Positions 23,119 through 31,814 of a DNA stretch of 33,259 nt are shown piece by piece. The DNA comes from Paracoccaceae bacterium (lineage in GTDB: Bacteria; Pseudomonadota; Alphaproteobacteria; Rhodobacterales; Rhodobacteraceae). The notes beneath the pieces were generated by a model, which saw nothing but the letters and a program-made list of their open reading frames with translations, ran no database searches and was not told where the DNA came from. The translations under genes and the position numbers were made by a program. Positions within the stretch are counted from its first letter, which is position 1. Each line of letters opens with the position of its first letter. The stretch spans positions 1 to 33,259 of the forward strand of contig CANHLE010000033.1 in NCBI GenBank assembly GCA_947461435.1. Direction: 5' to 3'.

Positions 23119-24304
23119 CCTGGTCCCTCGGTGGGGCGCGCGACCGGGGTTTCTGGCCGGGCCGGAATATCTCGATCACGCGCATGGGGTCGCCGCAGCA
23201 AGGGCAAGGCTCGCGCAGGGTCAGCGGGACGGGCTCGGCACCTGCCTCCGTGCGTGCGGTGGCGGGCGACTGTCCGAGCAGGGCGCGGATCTTCGCGATG
23301 TTGGCCTTGCGGCTGGCGCTGGCCAGCAGGCCGTAGTGACGGATTCGATGAAAGCCATCGGGCAGGACGTGGAGCAGGAAGCGGCGGATGAACTCGCCAG
23401 TGGCCAGCCGCATGACACGCTGCCGGTCGCCCCGCTTGATGCGATAGTCCTTCCACCGGAAGGCGACGGTGCCAGCGTCGGCGCTGACCATGCGGCTGTT
23501 CGAGATCGCCACCCGGTGGGTGTAGCGGCTCAGATAGGCCAGCACTGCCTCGGGTCCGCCGAACGGCGGTTTGGCATAGACCACCCATTCGGACTTGCGG
23601 AACGGGGCCAGCCAGGCGGTGAAGGCCCCGGCGTCTGACAGCCCGACCAAGTCGCCAAAGAAGCAGAGAGCACCAGCACGATGGAGGGCCAGCAGCCCCT
23701 CGATGAACAGGCGCCGGAACAGGCGCGAGAGCACCCTCACATGCAGGAAGAAGCCTGGGCGGCAGGGCACCCATCTTGTGCCGTCGGGCGACAGGCCGCC
23801 GCCCGGAACGATCATGTGGATGTGGGGATGGTGGGTCAGCGCCGAACCCCAGGTATGCAGCACGCAGGTCATGCCGACCTGCGCGCCCATGCGCCTGGGA
23901 TCGGCCGCGAGGGTCATCACCGTTTCGGCCGAGGCGCGGAAAAGTAAATCGTAGACCGCCTTCTTGTTCCAGAACGCGATCTGCGCGATCTCGGCCGGCA
24001 GGGTGAAGACGACGTGGAAGTATTCCACGGGCAGCAGGTCCGCGGCGCGCGCGGCCATCCAGTCCCGCGCGGCTGGGCCTTGGCATTTGGGGCAATGCCG
24101 GTTCTTGCAGGAGTTGTAGGCGATGTGCTGATGGCCGCAGCTGGCGCACCCAGCCACATGCCCGCCGAGCGCCTCAGTCCGGCAGGCCTCGATCGCCGAC
24201 ATCACCTTCAGCTGGGTCAGACTGACATGCTCTGCATTGGCCCGTCGCCACGCAGGTCCATGGGCACGGAATATGTCAGCCAGTTCCAGCTTAGGCCGGG
24301 TCAC
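23111..24304 (-). CDS. IS91-family transposase (Y2 HUH)
   Basis: This 397-residue protein has the IS91 plan. An N-terminal zinc-binding region has cysteines at about 53, 56, 66, 71 and 74 (GCASCGHQH, CKNRHCPKC). The HUH motif HHPHIH lies at 158-163 (LTHHPHIHMIVPGG). Two catalytic tyrosines four residues apart, Tyr257 and Tyr261, lie in AYLSRYTHR. The C-terminus has another CPCCGDPM pair. The enzyme nicks and transfers one strand in rolling-circle transposition. It appears full length and intact. It sits 12 bases after the integrase gene in the same direction. Confidence 0.93.
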   Translation of the reverse strand: MTRPKLELADIFRAHGPAWRRANAEHVSLTQLKVMSAIEACRTEALGGHVAGCASCGHQHIAYNSCKNRHCPKCQGPAARDWMAARAADLLPVEYFHVVFTLPAEIAQIAFWNKKAVYDLLFRASAETVMTLAADPRRMGAQVGMTCVLHTWGSALTHHPHIHMIVPGGGLSPDGTRWVPCRPGFFLHVRVLSRLFRRLFIEGLLALHRAGALCFFGDLVGLSDAGAFTAWLAPFRKSEWVVYAKPPFGGPEAVLAYLSRYTHRVAISNSRMVSADAGTVAFRWKDYRIKRGDRQRVMRLATGEFIRRFLLHVLPDGFHRIRHYGLLASASRKANIAKIRALLGQSPATARTEAGAEPVPLTLREPCPCCGDPMRVIEIFRPGQKPRSRAPPRDQAA

Positions 24305-24316
24305 CCCGGCGCCCGG

Positions 24317-25204
24317 TTACTCCAGGCTTCGCTTGACCGTCTGATCCTGCAACTTGGCCAGCATCTCGTAGGGGCTGACGGTGTCGCGGATCGTCTTGGT
24401 GGCCACATGGGTATAACGCGCGGTGGTCGTCAGCTTGGCGTGACCCAGAAGCACCTGGATCACCCGCACGTCTGTGTTTGCCTCCAGCAGGTGCGTGGCG
24501 AAGCTATGGCGCAACGTATGCAGTGTCGCGGGCTTCCTGACGCCGGCCATGTGCTTGGCCGAGGTGAAGGCTCGGTTCAGCTGGCGCGGTGAGATCTGGT
24601 TGATCTTGGGCTTGCCCGGAAACAGCCAGCCCTCGGGACGTGCCTCGCGCCACCACGCCCGCAACAACTCCAGCAGGCCGGGCGACAGCATCACCTTGCG
24701 ATCCTTCTGGCCCTTGCCCTGCTCGACGTGGATCAGCATCCGGTCGCTGTCGATGTCGCTGATCTTGAGGTTGCAGACCTCGGCCGCCCGGAGCCCCGCG
24801 CCGTAGGAGATGCTGAGCGCGGCGCGATACTTGAGCCCGGGTCCGGGTGCTGCCATCAGGATGTCGGACACCTCCTGGACGCTGAAGACGACCGGCAGCT
24901 TCCTCGGTTCGGTGCGAAACTGCATGTAGCGCTTCATCTCGTCCCGCCCGCAGGTCATGCCGAAGAAGAAACGCAGCGCCACGATCCGCACGTTGAACGT
25001 CGACGGCGTGACCCCGGTATCGGCCATGTGCAGTTGATAGGCCCGCAGATCCTCCGGCGTCGCGGTATCGGGTGATCGACCGAGAAAGGCAGCGAAATCC
25101 TTGATTGCCCGGATGTGGGACTTCTGCGCTTTGTCGCCCATACCACGGATGCGCATGTCTTCGATCATCCGCTGACGCAGCGGGGTGGTTCTCTCCTCCT
25201 TCAT
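24317..25204 (-). CDS. Tyrosine recombinase/integrase associated with IS91
   Basis: This 295-residue protein has an N-terminal SAM-like core-binding domain (about 5-95) and a C-terminal catalytic domain. The catalytic set is visible: Arg139 (YGAGLRAAEV), Lys near 164-167 (GKGQKDRK), His229-x-x-Arg232 (HTLRHSFATHLLEA), His255 (LLGHAKL) and Tyr264 (ARYTHV). The protein appears intact. It precedes the transposase in the same transcript; its role in moving the element is not established. AGGAGG lies five bases before the ATG, and the ribosome site touches the arm of an upstream inverted repeat. Confidence 0.93.
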   Translation of the reverse strand: MKEERTTPLRQRMIEDMRIRGMGDKAQKSHIRAIKDFAAFLGRSPDTATPEDLRAYQLHMADTGVTPSTFNVRIVALRFFFGMTCGRDEMKRYMQFRTEPRKLPVVFSVQEVSDILMAAPGPGLKYRAALSISYGAGLRAAEVCNLKISDIDSDRMLIHVEQGKGQKDRKVMLSPGLLELLRAWWREARPEGWLFPGKPKINQISPRQLNRAFTSAKHMAGVRKPATLHTLRHSFATHLLEANTDVRVIQVLLGHAKLTTTARYTHVATKTIRDTVSPYEMLAKLQDQTVKRSLE

Positions 25205-25213
25205 GGAAACCTC

Positions 25214-25249
25214 CTGTCTGATGAGGGGAAGACCCCAAGCGTCAGACAG
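25214..25249. repeat. Nested inverted repeat touching the integrase ribosome site
   Basis: CTGTCTGA (25214-25221) pairs exactly with TCAGACAG (25242-25249), and inside it GGGG (25225-25228) can pair with CCCC (25233-25236). The first arm overlaps the last bases of the integrase ribosome site (25210-25215), so the structure could act as an operator, hide the ribosome site or mark the ter end of the element. Confidence 0.5.
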
Positions 25250-25821
25250 AAAGCCCAGCGGACAAAGGCGCTACGATCAGATCAACGCTGAACACCAGCC
25301 AAGGGCGCCATTGCCGCGGAGCGGCTTCGTCCATGGGCCGTTCTCATCCTGGATGCCCGATGCGTCGAAAGGGGCGGAAAGCGGTCATTGGGCATGACAC
25401 CCGTTTTCTCCTGATCATCGCAACTGCGGTCATTCGGTGGAGGCAAGCAACTGCCGTCGAACATTTTGCGCGTTTCAAATTTCTTTTGTTGAACGATCAT
25501 TCAAGCCGTCGGTCTTGGGAATGGTCCATATCGCCGCCGCCAAGGGGAAGGCTATCCTGGCAATCTTCAGCCAAAGCGGATGAGAGGACAGAGTTGAACC
25601 ATCAGAAACCAATCGAAGGATCGAGTTTTAGCTCAGGTTTACTATGGCACTTTGCAGAGAAGGACCGGCGCCATTCCACCTGCTTGGATGAAGGCCAGCA
25701 TCATTCTGACAGGCCAGCCACAAGCAGCCAGACGGGAACTGACCCTAGGCCGGGAAGCAAGAAGCATGCCGCAGACACCGAGTAGGCAACTGGATAACTT
25801 GCGACCACCGCTCAAAGGGCG
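25250..25821. other. Gene-free stretch upstream of the integrase
   Basis: About 570 bases hold no frame with a ribosome site and a recognisable product. The composition is more mixed and less GC-rich than the flanks, as expected for inter-element sequence. I saw no tRNA, attachment repeat or clear terminator. Confidence 0.5.
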
Positions 25822-26835
25822 TCAGGTTGGGGCCAAGATCCTGCGCCCCTCCCTTGCCGAGACGGCAATTGCATCAAGGACGCGAATGTTCAGCACCGCA
25901 TCGTTTCCGGGTCTGACAAGCTGAACGCCGTCGAGGATGACGTCAGCGAAGTGCTCGACCATCAGACGGTAGTGATCGACCCCCGGAATCAGGTCTTCTC
26001 TGCGGTATCCGTCGGGGTCTGTGACGGCGACCACGGTTTCAGCAATCCGTGAACCGAGGCCCGCAATGATCCCTCGGGGCAAGTCGATGACGCCGTTCCG
26101 CCCGACAACGCGGTAAATCCCCTGGCCGTTGCCGCGAAACGAGCAACTGATGCTGGCGGTTCGCCCACCCGGGAATTCCAGGATCGCCGCCGTGTCGGTG
26201 TCCACGCCAAACTCCGGGTCGATGGTCCATCTGGCGAGGACCGAAGTGGGCTCGCAGCCGAAGACGCTTCGGGCGATGTGGACCGTGTAGCACCCCATGT
26301 CCAAAAGTGCGCCGCCGCCCTTTGCAGGATCAAAACGTACGTTGGCCGGATCGGCGGGTGACATCAGATCGACGGACAGATGGGCGTGAACCTCGATCGG
26401 GTCGCCAATCGTTCCGGCGTCAATGATGGCACGCGCATGCGTATGCTGGGGATGGAAGCGGTACATGAACCCTTCCATCAGGACGACGTTCTTTCGGGCA
26501 CAATGGGCCACGACCTCGGCCGCCTCATCGGCATTCAGGGCGATGGGTTTTTCGCACATGACGGCTTTGCCAGCGTCGGCCGCGCGTTTGGTCCATGGGG
26601 CGTGTTCGTGGTTGGGAAGAGGAATGTAGACAGCGTCGATGTCATCCCTTTGCAACAGCGCGTCGTAGCCTTCGACCAAGGGGATACCTGCCTGCTGCAC
26701 CCAGTTTGCATTTGTGGGATTGCGAGAGGCGATTGCGACAAGGGTTGCGTTGCGCGACGCCTGGATCGCCGGAACAACTGCGGCGCGGGCGATGCCTGCC
26801 GCACCCAGGACACCGATCCGAAGCTTCTGAGCCAT
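25822..26835 (-). CDS. Gfo/Idh/MocA-family oxidoreductase
   Basis: This 337-residue protein has an N-terminal Rossmann fold (RIGVLGAAGIARAAVVPAI, residues 6-24), the family's EKP motif (MCEKPIALNADEA, Glu95-Lys96-Pro97) and the C-terminal sheet domain with GGGALLDMGCYTVHIARSVFG, whose D-x-G-x-H-like pattern carries the substrate-binding residues. The family oxidises or reduces sugars, inositols and related compounds with NAD(P). It diverges from the LacI gene and lies next to an RbsABC-like transporter, so the substrate is probably a sugar or polyol, possibly the one that transporter brings in. GGAACC-type sequence precedes the start; the ribosome site is not strong. Confidence 0.9.
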   Translation of the reverse strand: MAQKLRIGVLGAAGIARAAVVPAIQASRNATLVAIASRNPTNANWVQQAGIPLVEGYDALLQRDDIDAVYIPLPNHEHAPWTKRAADAGKAVMCEKPIALNADEAAEVVAHCARKNVVLMEGFMYRFHPQHTHARAIIDAGTIGDPIEVHAHLSVDLMSPADPANVRFDPAKGGGALLDMGCYTVHIARSVFGCEPTSVLARWTIDPEFGVDTDTAAILEFPGGRTASISCSFRGNGQGIYRVVGRNGVIDLPRGIIAGLGSRIAETVVAVTDPDGYRREDLIPGVDHYRLMVEHFADVILDGVQLVRPGNDAVLNIRVLDAIAVSAREGRRILAPT

Positions 26836-26902
26836 ATCTGGTTCCTGTGTTCAGCGGGCAGACTGCGACAAATCCTGTAACCTTCGCTCTGTCTGCCCTT
26901 GT

Positions 26903-26912
26903 TAATCGATTA
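26903..26912. promoter_or_regulatory. LacI-type half-operator in the gfo/lacI control region
   Basis: TAATCGATTA is a perfect 10-base palindrome centred on CG, the usual LacI-family operator form. Its half-site TAATCG also appears in the operator array at 28122-28155. It likely lets the adjacent LacI protein control itself and the dehydrogenase gene. Confidence 0.6.
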
Positions 26913-27004
26913 CCTTATGCTACGTTCCCGATTATATGGAGTCAATCTGGCAGGACTCTGGTAGGTGCGCCTCACAAACCCAAACTTGCGATGAACAGGA
27001 TTAC

Positions 27005-28006
27005 ATGGCGACGATCAAGGACGTAGCGACGAAGGCGGGTGTGTCGGTCGCCACCGTGTCCCATGTCATGAACGCCTCTCGCTTTGTGACGGAGGAGACA
27101 AAGGACCGTGTCCTCGTCGCGATTGCGGAACTTGGCTACCGTCGCGACGGGATCGCCAGAAGCCTGCGCCGCAATCGCACCGGCACCATCGGGGCTGTCG
27201 TTTCGGACATCACCAACCCGTTTTTCTCGGATCTGGTGAAGGGGATCGAAAACACCATCCACGGCTTTGCGGACCGGCTGAACGTCATCCTGTGCAACAG
27301 CGAAGAAGACGAGGCGCTGGAACGTGAGCTTCTGGACGTCCTGATGGAAAAGCGCGTCGACGGTCTGATCATCGCCCCTGCCGGGGGAAACTTGGCCTAT
27401 CTTGAGGCCCTTGGCCGCGACGGGCCGCCGATGGTCTTCGTTGACCGGGCGATGCCTTCGGTTGCGGCGGACACGGTCACGGTTGACAACGTCTCGGCGT
27501 CCCGCGTGGCGGTCCGCCACCTGATCGACCGGGGCCACGTCAGGATCGCCGTGCTGAAGGCAACGCTGCATGCCTCCTCCATCGAGGACCGGGTACAGGG
27601 CTATCGCCTGACCATGGCCGAGGCGGGTCTGTCGGTGGCGCCCGGCTGGATTGTCGAAAGCGCGTCTAACATCGATGCGGCGCATGAGGCCGGGCGCAGG
27701 CTTCTCGCCCTCAGCCCACGACCGGACGCGGTGTTCACGACGAACAACTTCATGACCCTCGGCCTGATGCGGGCCTTGAATGAAGCCGGCCTCTCATGCC
27801 CGGCAGACATTGCCATCCTGGGCTTCGACGACTTCCAGTGGGCCGAGGCGTTCCGGCCACGTATCACGGCTGTCGCGCAGTCCGGTTATCAGCAGGGCGC
27901 GGAGGCGGCACGCCTTCTCGCCGCGCGCATCACCAAGACCGAGTCAGGCCCGCCGGTGCATCGAGTGATCGGGACACAGCTGATCATTCGCGAATCGTCC
28001 GGCTGA
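27005..28006 (+). CDS. LacI-family transcriptional regulator
   Basis: This 333-residue protein has the N-terminal LacI helix-turn-helix (ATIKDVATKAGVSVATVSHV, residues 2-21) and hinge helix (ARSLRRN near 51-57). The periplasmic-binding-like effector domain starts with TGTIGAVVSDITNPFFSDLVKGIE. The start at 27005 has AGGA upstream; the longer frame has no ribosome site. It most likely represses the divergent dehydrogenase and the downstream transport operon, being released by the sugar or a derivative. Matching palindromes occur at 26903-26912 and 28122-28155. Confidence 0.92.
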   Translation: MATIKDVATKAGVSVATVSHVMNASRFVTEETKDRVLVAIAELGYRRDGIARSLRRNRTGTIGAVVSDITNPFFSDLVKGIENTIHGFADRLNVILCNSEEDEALERELLDVLMEKRVDGLIIAPAGGNLAYLEALGRDGPPMVFVDRAMPSVAADTVTVDNVSASRVAVRHLIDRGHVRIAVLKATLHASSIEDRVQGYRLTMAEAGLSVAPGWIVESASNIDAAHEAGRRLLALSPRPDAVFTTNNFMTLGLMRALNEAGLSCPADIAILGFDDFQWAEAFRPRITAVAQSGYQQGAEAARLLAARITKTESGPPVHRVIGTQLIIRESSG

Positions 28007-28099
28007 CCCGAAAACTGCGCTAGCTCCGCCCCTACCACACCGAAAAGCGCACGACAATCATGGGCTTAGTGAGCAGTTTGCTGCCCGGCTTTCTTGGGA

Positions 28100-28125
28100 T
28101 TGACACTTACAGCGATCTGTATAAT
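28100..28125 (+). promoter_or_regulatory. Promoter candidate of the flavoenzyme/ABC operon
   Basis: TTGACA (28100-28105) and TATAAT (28120-28125) are both perfect hexamers, though the 14-base spacer is shorter than the usual 17. The -10 overlaps the first operator arm, so a bound LacI protein would block polymerase. Confidence 0.5.
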
Positions 28126-28155
28126 CGTTTACGTAATCGCTTACGTAAACGATTA
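28122..28155. promoter_or_regulatory. LacI operator array, perfect 15-bp inverted repeat
   Basis: TAATCGTTTACGTAA (28122-28136) and its exact inverse TTACGTAAACGATTA (28141-28155) flank the four bases TCGC. Three overlapping LacI-type sites can be read: TAATCGTTTAC, GTAATCGCTTAC (28133-28144) and GTAAACGATTA. It lies about 50 bases ahead of the flavoenzyme start. Confidence 0.75.
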
Positions 28156-28205
28156 ACTAGCCCAAAGGCTCTGGGTGCCGGTGATTGCGGGGAGGCAGTC
28201 GACGC

Positions 28206-30284
28206 ATGACGGATATTGGCTCACGGCAACCCTCGGCCTTCGCCAGCTTGTTGTCCCCGTTTCATCTGGGCCACGTGGCCCTGCGAAACCGGGTGGTCTT
28301 TCAACCGCATTTCACCGCTCTTGGGGCGCGGGACGGGCTGGGGTCCGACGACCTGCGCGCCTATTATGAAGAGCGGGCGCGCGGCGGTGTCGGGCTTGTG
28401 ATTGTCGAAAGCCAGGCCATCCACCCTTCGGGCAAGATGTCCCGCCGTTTCGTCAGCGCATGGGACCCCGCCACCATTCCAAGCCTGCGCCGGGTGACGG
28501 AGGCTGTGCATGCGCATGGCGCGAAGGTCTTCGGGCAGCTTACCCACGGCGGCCATACCTCGCTGGAACAGCCGCCCCACCTGATGTGGGCGCCGACCCA
28601 GATGCCTGAGCCGTCCAGCTACCATTCCACCAAGGCGATGGACGACGACGACATCCGGGCGGTGATCGACGGCTTCGCCATCAGTGCGGCGAACCAGATC
28701 GAGGCAGGCTTTGACGGCGTCGAGATCAAGATTGCCCATGACGGCTTGCTGCGCTCCTTCGCCTCGCCCTTCTTCAATCACCGGACCGATGCCTATGGCG
28801 GCTCTTTCGAGAACCGCCTGCGCTTGTCAATCGAGGTGCTGGAAGCCATCCGGGGCCGCATCGGCTCGGCGGCGCTGGGGGTGCGTCTCTGCGTCGACGA
28901 ATTCACGCCCTTCGGCTATGACATCGAATACGGTCTTCAGATGGCCGCCCACATCGAGGCCACTGGCCTTGTGGATTATTTCAACTCGGATGCCGGCTCC
29001 TTCTCAAGCTACTGGATGGAAATCCCTCCTGCTGCCGTTCCAGCGGCCGAGTTCCGCCGCATCAGCAAGGCGCTAAAGCAATCCTCACGGCTGCCCGTCG
29101 TGGGCTTCGGCCGGATAACCCCTCAAGCCGGGGAGGCCATGCTGCGTGCGGGCGAGGTGGACCTGATCGGCTGGGCGCGGCAACTGATTACCGACCCAGA
29201 GACGCCCAACAAGCTTTTGGCCGGACGCGGCGATCTGGTGCGGATGTGCGTCTCTTGCAACGACGGCTGCCTGCATCAGGTCGGCCAAGAGAAGGGCATC
29301 CGCTGCATCCAGAACCCGGGGGCCGGCCGCGAACGAACCCATGCCGAACGCCTTGTCCAACCCGCCAAGTCCCCGCGACACGTCGTCGTTGTCGGAGGCG
29401 GACCTGCAGGCCTGAAGACCGCCGAGATCGCCGCGCGCCGGGGCCATCGTGTGACCCTTCTGGAACGCGGATCGCGGCTGGGCGGACAGGTCAATCTGGC
29501 GGCGCTCCAGCCGGAGCATGCGACGGTGGGGGAAGTGACTTCTTACCTTGAAAGCGCGATTGCCGAACTGGGGGTAACGGTCCGTCTCAAGACCGAAGCC
29601 ACGTCGCAAGTGCTGGCGGACCTGCATCCCGAAGTGATCGTTGTGGCGACTGGCTCGGAACCGAACTTGCCCAGTACCACTTCGGCGGATACCGCCCTGT
29701 CGCGCAGCCTCGGGCGGCAGCTTCTTCCCGGCGTCCCGGGTCTCGATGGACAAAACGTGGTGTCGGCCGATCAGGTGCTGTCGGGCGAAAAGCGGCTGTC
29801 CGGCCATGTCGTCGTGATCGACGGGAACGGGCACTGGGAAGCGGCGGGAACAGCAGAGTTCCTTGCCGACGATGGCTGCAAGGTCACGATCATTGCCAGT
29901 CATGGCACGGTCGGCGAACTCCTTGAAGCAGGGACGCGGACTGTGTTTTTGCGCCGTGCGGCTATCAAGCGGATAACGATCCGTGCGGCTTCGGCTGTAA
30001 CGGCGGTCGAGCCGGGGCGGGTGCTCGTCTCGCCCGTGTTCAGTGCGGCGGATGCCATCGGCTACGCGCAATACCTGCTCATGCCCGGCGACACCGAGGA
30101 GATCGACTCCGTCGACTGGGTCGTTCCCGTCATTGGGCGGCGCTCGCGGGAAGACCTTTTCCTGAAACTCAAGAGCGACCCCCTGTTTGCCGACGTGCAG
30201 ATCGAACGGGTGGGCGACTGCGCCGTCCCGCGCTTGATCCAAAGCACGATCGCCGAGGCGTTCGATCTGGCGAGGGCCCTGTAA
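28206..30284 (+). CDS. OYE/2,4-dienoyl-CoA reductase/TMADH-like Fe-S flavoenzyme
   Basis: This 692-residue protein has an N-terminal FMN TIM barrel (residues about 10-345), a 4Fe-4S motif with Cys348, Cys351, Cys355 and Cys367, and a C-terminal FAD/NAD(P) domain (VVVVGGGPAGLKTAEIAARRGH from 393; second nucleotide site near 540). This is the plan of FadH, trimethylamine dehydrogenase and the N-methylproline demethylase StcD. The active-site loop reads EIKIAHDGLLRSF (173-185), where OYEs have H-x-x-H/N and TMADH has Y-x-x-H; here Lys175 replaces the first residue. ATG 28206 follows a GGGGAGG ribosome site. Its stop overlaps the ATP-binding gene's ATG. The family is clear; the substrate is unknown. 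Confidence 0.88.
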   Translation: MTDIGSRQPSAFASLLSPFHLGHVALRNRVVFQPHFTALGARDGLGSDDLRAYYEERARGGVGLVIVESQAIHPSGKMSRRFVSAWDPATIPSLRRVTEAVHAHGAKVFGQLTHGGHTSLEQPPHLMWAPTQMPEPSSYHSTKAMDDDDIRAVIDGFAISAANQIEAGFDGVEIKIAHDGLLRSFASPFFNHRTDAYGGSFENRLRLSIEVLEAIRGRIGSAALGVRLCVDEFTPFGYDIEYGLQMAAHIEATGLVDYFNSDAGSFSSYWMEIPPAAVPAAEFRRISKALKQSSRLPVVGFGRITPQAGEAMLRAGEVDLIGWARQLITDPETPNKLLAGRGDLVRMCVSCNDGCLHQVGQEKGIRCIQNPGAGRERTHAERLVQPAKSPRHVVVVGGGPAGLKTAEIAARRGHRVTLLERGSRLGGQVNLAALQPEHATVGEVTSYLESAIAELGVTVRLKTEATSQVLADLHPEVIVVATGSEPNLPSTTSADTALSRSLGRQLLPGVPGLDGQNVVSADQVLSGEKRLSGHVVVIDGNGHWEAAGTAEFLADDGCKVTIIASHGTVGELLEAGTRTVFLRRAAIKRITIRAASAVTAVEPGRVLVSPVFSAADAIGYAQYLLMPGDTEEIDSVDWVVPVIGRRSREDLFLKLKSDPLFADVQIERVGDCAVPRLIQSTIAEAFDLARAL

Positions 30285-31804
30285 TGCAAGCCACCAACCC
30301 CAAGGCGCTCCACCCCCACAGCCAGCAAGGCCAAACGCTCCTCGCTGCACGCGGAGTCTCCAAGACATTTCCCGGGGTTATCGCCCTGGATGACGTCAGC
30401 TTGACCGTTGTCGCGGGTGAGGTGAACGCCTTGGTTGGTGAAAACGGCGCGGGCAAGTCGACGCTGATCAATCTGATGTCGGGGTTCTATGCGCCGGACG
30501 GCGGCGGCATTGACGTGGGCGGCAGGCCGCTGGATCCGACTCCGTCAGCGGCCCACCGCGCCGGTGTGGCCACGATCCATCAGGAATCGCATCTGGTTCC
30601 GAACATGACCGTGGCTGAGAATATCCTGCTGGGCCATTGGCCGACCCGGATGGGCCTGATCGACAGCCGCGCGCAAATGCAGATCGCCCGCGCGGCCATT
30701 GCCCGTGTGGCGCCGGGCCTGTCCCCCGACACTCTGGCCCGCCGCCTGACCCCTGCCGAGGGTCAATTGGTCGAGATCGCCCGGGCAATCTCTGAACAAA
30801 GCCGCGTGCTGATCATGGACGAACCCACGACCTCGCTGTCGGGCCGCGAGATCAACCAGCTGTTCGCCGTGGTGCGCGAGTTAAAGGCCGAGGGGATGGG
30901 CATCGTCTTTGTCTCGCACTGGCTCGAGGAAGTGTTCGCGATTGCCGACCGGATCACTGTTCTGCGCGACGGGCGACTGGTCGGGACCGAACCCGCCGCA
31001 ACCCTGGATGCGCCGGCGGTCATCCGCATGATGGTGGGACGCGGCGTGACCGAAGTGACCTCATCGCAGCGCCCGATGGGCGAGACGGTTCTCAAGGTGA
31101 CAAACCTCAGCCGGGCTGGCGTGGTCGAGAATGTGTCGCTGCAGGTCCGCTCGGGCGAAATTTTGACGCTGGCGGGCTTGGTCGGTGCGGGGCGGTCAGA
31201 GTTGGCCAACTGCATTTTCGGAGTCGATCCCTACGAGGGCGGAACTGTTGAACTCGCCGGGCAGGTCATTCCACCAGGCGACACGACAGCTGCCATCGAT
31301 GGCGGGATGGGCCTTGTGCCGGAAGACCGCCGGCAACAGGGCCTAATCACCAACCTCAGCGTCCGCATCAACGCAACGCTTGCCGTTTTGGATCGTATAG
31401 CACCCGGCGGCATCTTGTCGCCCGAGCGCGAGGCGGCGGCGTTGTCGATGGCAACACGGTCGGTCGCGGTCAAGATGGCCTCCGCCGAGGTGCCGATCTC
31501 GACCCTGTCGGGGGGCAATCAACAGAAGGTGGTGATCGGTCGCTGGCTGGCCCGGGGGCCAAAGCTTCTGATCCTCGACGAGCCGACGAAGGGCATCGAC
31601 ATCGGGGCCAAGGCCGAGATCAGCCAGATCATCCTCCGTCTGGCCGAAGAAGGTACGGCGATTCTTCTGATCTCATCCGAGATGCCCGAGGTCCTGGCCC
31701 TCAGCGACCGTGTGCTGGTCATGCGGTCCGGCCGGATCACCGGCGAGCTTACGCGCGACAACCTGAGTGCCGAGGCAGTGATTGCGCTCGCCACCCGCGG
31801 ATAG
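30284..31804 (+). CDS. Sugar ABC transporter ATP-binding protein (RbsA/XylG/MglA type)
   Basis: This 506-residue protein is a double ATPase. The first half has Walker A GENGAGKST (52-60), signature-like LTPAEGQLVEIARA and Walker B VLIMDEPTTSL. The second has a degenerate Walker A (GLVGAGRSEL), the signature LSGGNQQKVVIGRWL and Walker B LLILDEPTKGIDIG. This is the plan of RbsA-like proteins serving sugar, polyol and autoinducer-2 importers. It overlaps the flavoenzyme stop by one base and precedes the permease, with the binding protein further on. It is cytoplasmic, at the inner membrane. Confidence 0.92.
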   Translation: MQATNPKALHPHSQQGQTLLAARGVSKTFPGVIALDDVSLTVVAGEVNALVGENGAGKSTLINLMSGFYAPDGGGIDVGGRPLDPTPSAAHRAGVATIHQESHLVPNMTVAENILLGHWPTRMGLIDSRAQMQIARAAIARVAPGLSPDTLARRLTPAEGQLVEIARAISEQSRVLIMDEPTTSLSGREINQLFAVVRELKAEGMGIVFVSHWLEEVFAIADRITVLRDGRLVGTEPAATLDAPAVIRMMVGRGVTEVTSSQRPMGETVLKVTNLSRAGVVENVSLQVRSGEILTLAGLVGAGRSELANCIFGVDPYEGGTVELAGQVIPPGDTTAAIDGGMGLVPEDRRQQGLITNLSVRINATLAVLDRIAPGGILSPEREAAALSMATRSVAVKMASAEVPISTLSGGNQQKVVIGRWLARGPKLLILDEPTKGIDIGAKAEISQIILRLAEEGTAILLISSEMPEVLALSDRVLVMRSGRITGELTRDNLSAEAVIALATRG

Positions 31805-31814
31805 GGAGAGGGAA

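Larger units (their letters stand above)
22787..25249 (-). mobile_element. IS91-family element with integrase and transposase (ends approximate)
   Basis: The core is the integrase-transposase gene pair on the minus strand, 12 bases apart, a known arrangement in one branch of the IS91 family. The borders given run from the downstream hairpins to the inverted repeat ahead of the integrase and are estimates. IS91 elements move by rolling-circle replication, have no terminal inverted repeats and make no target duplications, so borders cannot be read directly. The element separates the catabolic island from the LacI-controlled transport module. Confidence 0.65.

Noticed and set aside
22741-23391. 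Plus-strand frame at the element end
   Set aside because: It is Gly/Arg-rich low-complexity translation of GC-rich DNA, overlapping the transposase antisense, with no ribosome site.
22878-24149. 423-codon minus-strand frame overlapping the IS91 transposase
   Set aside because: It is a frame-shifted shadow; the transposase frame carries the HUH and YxxxY motifs and this one does not.
25333-25785. Plus-strand frame upstream of the integrase
   Set aside because: No ribosome site, no motif, irregular composition; treated as non-coding.
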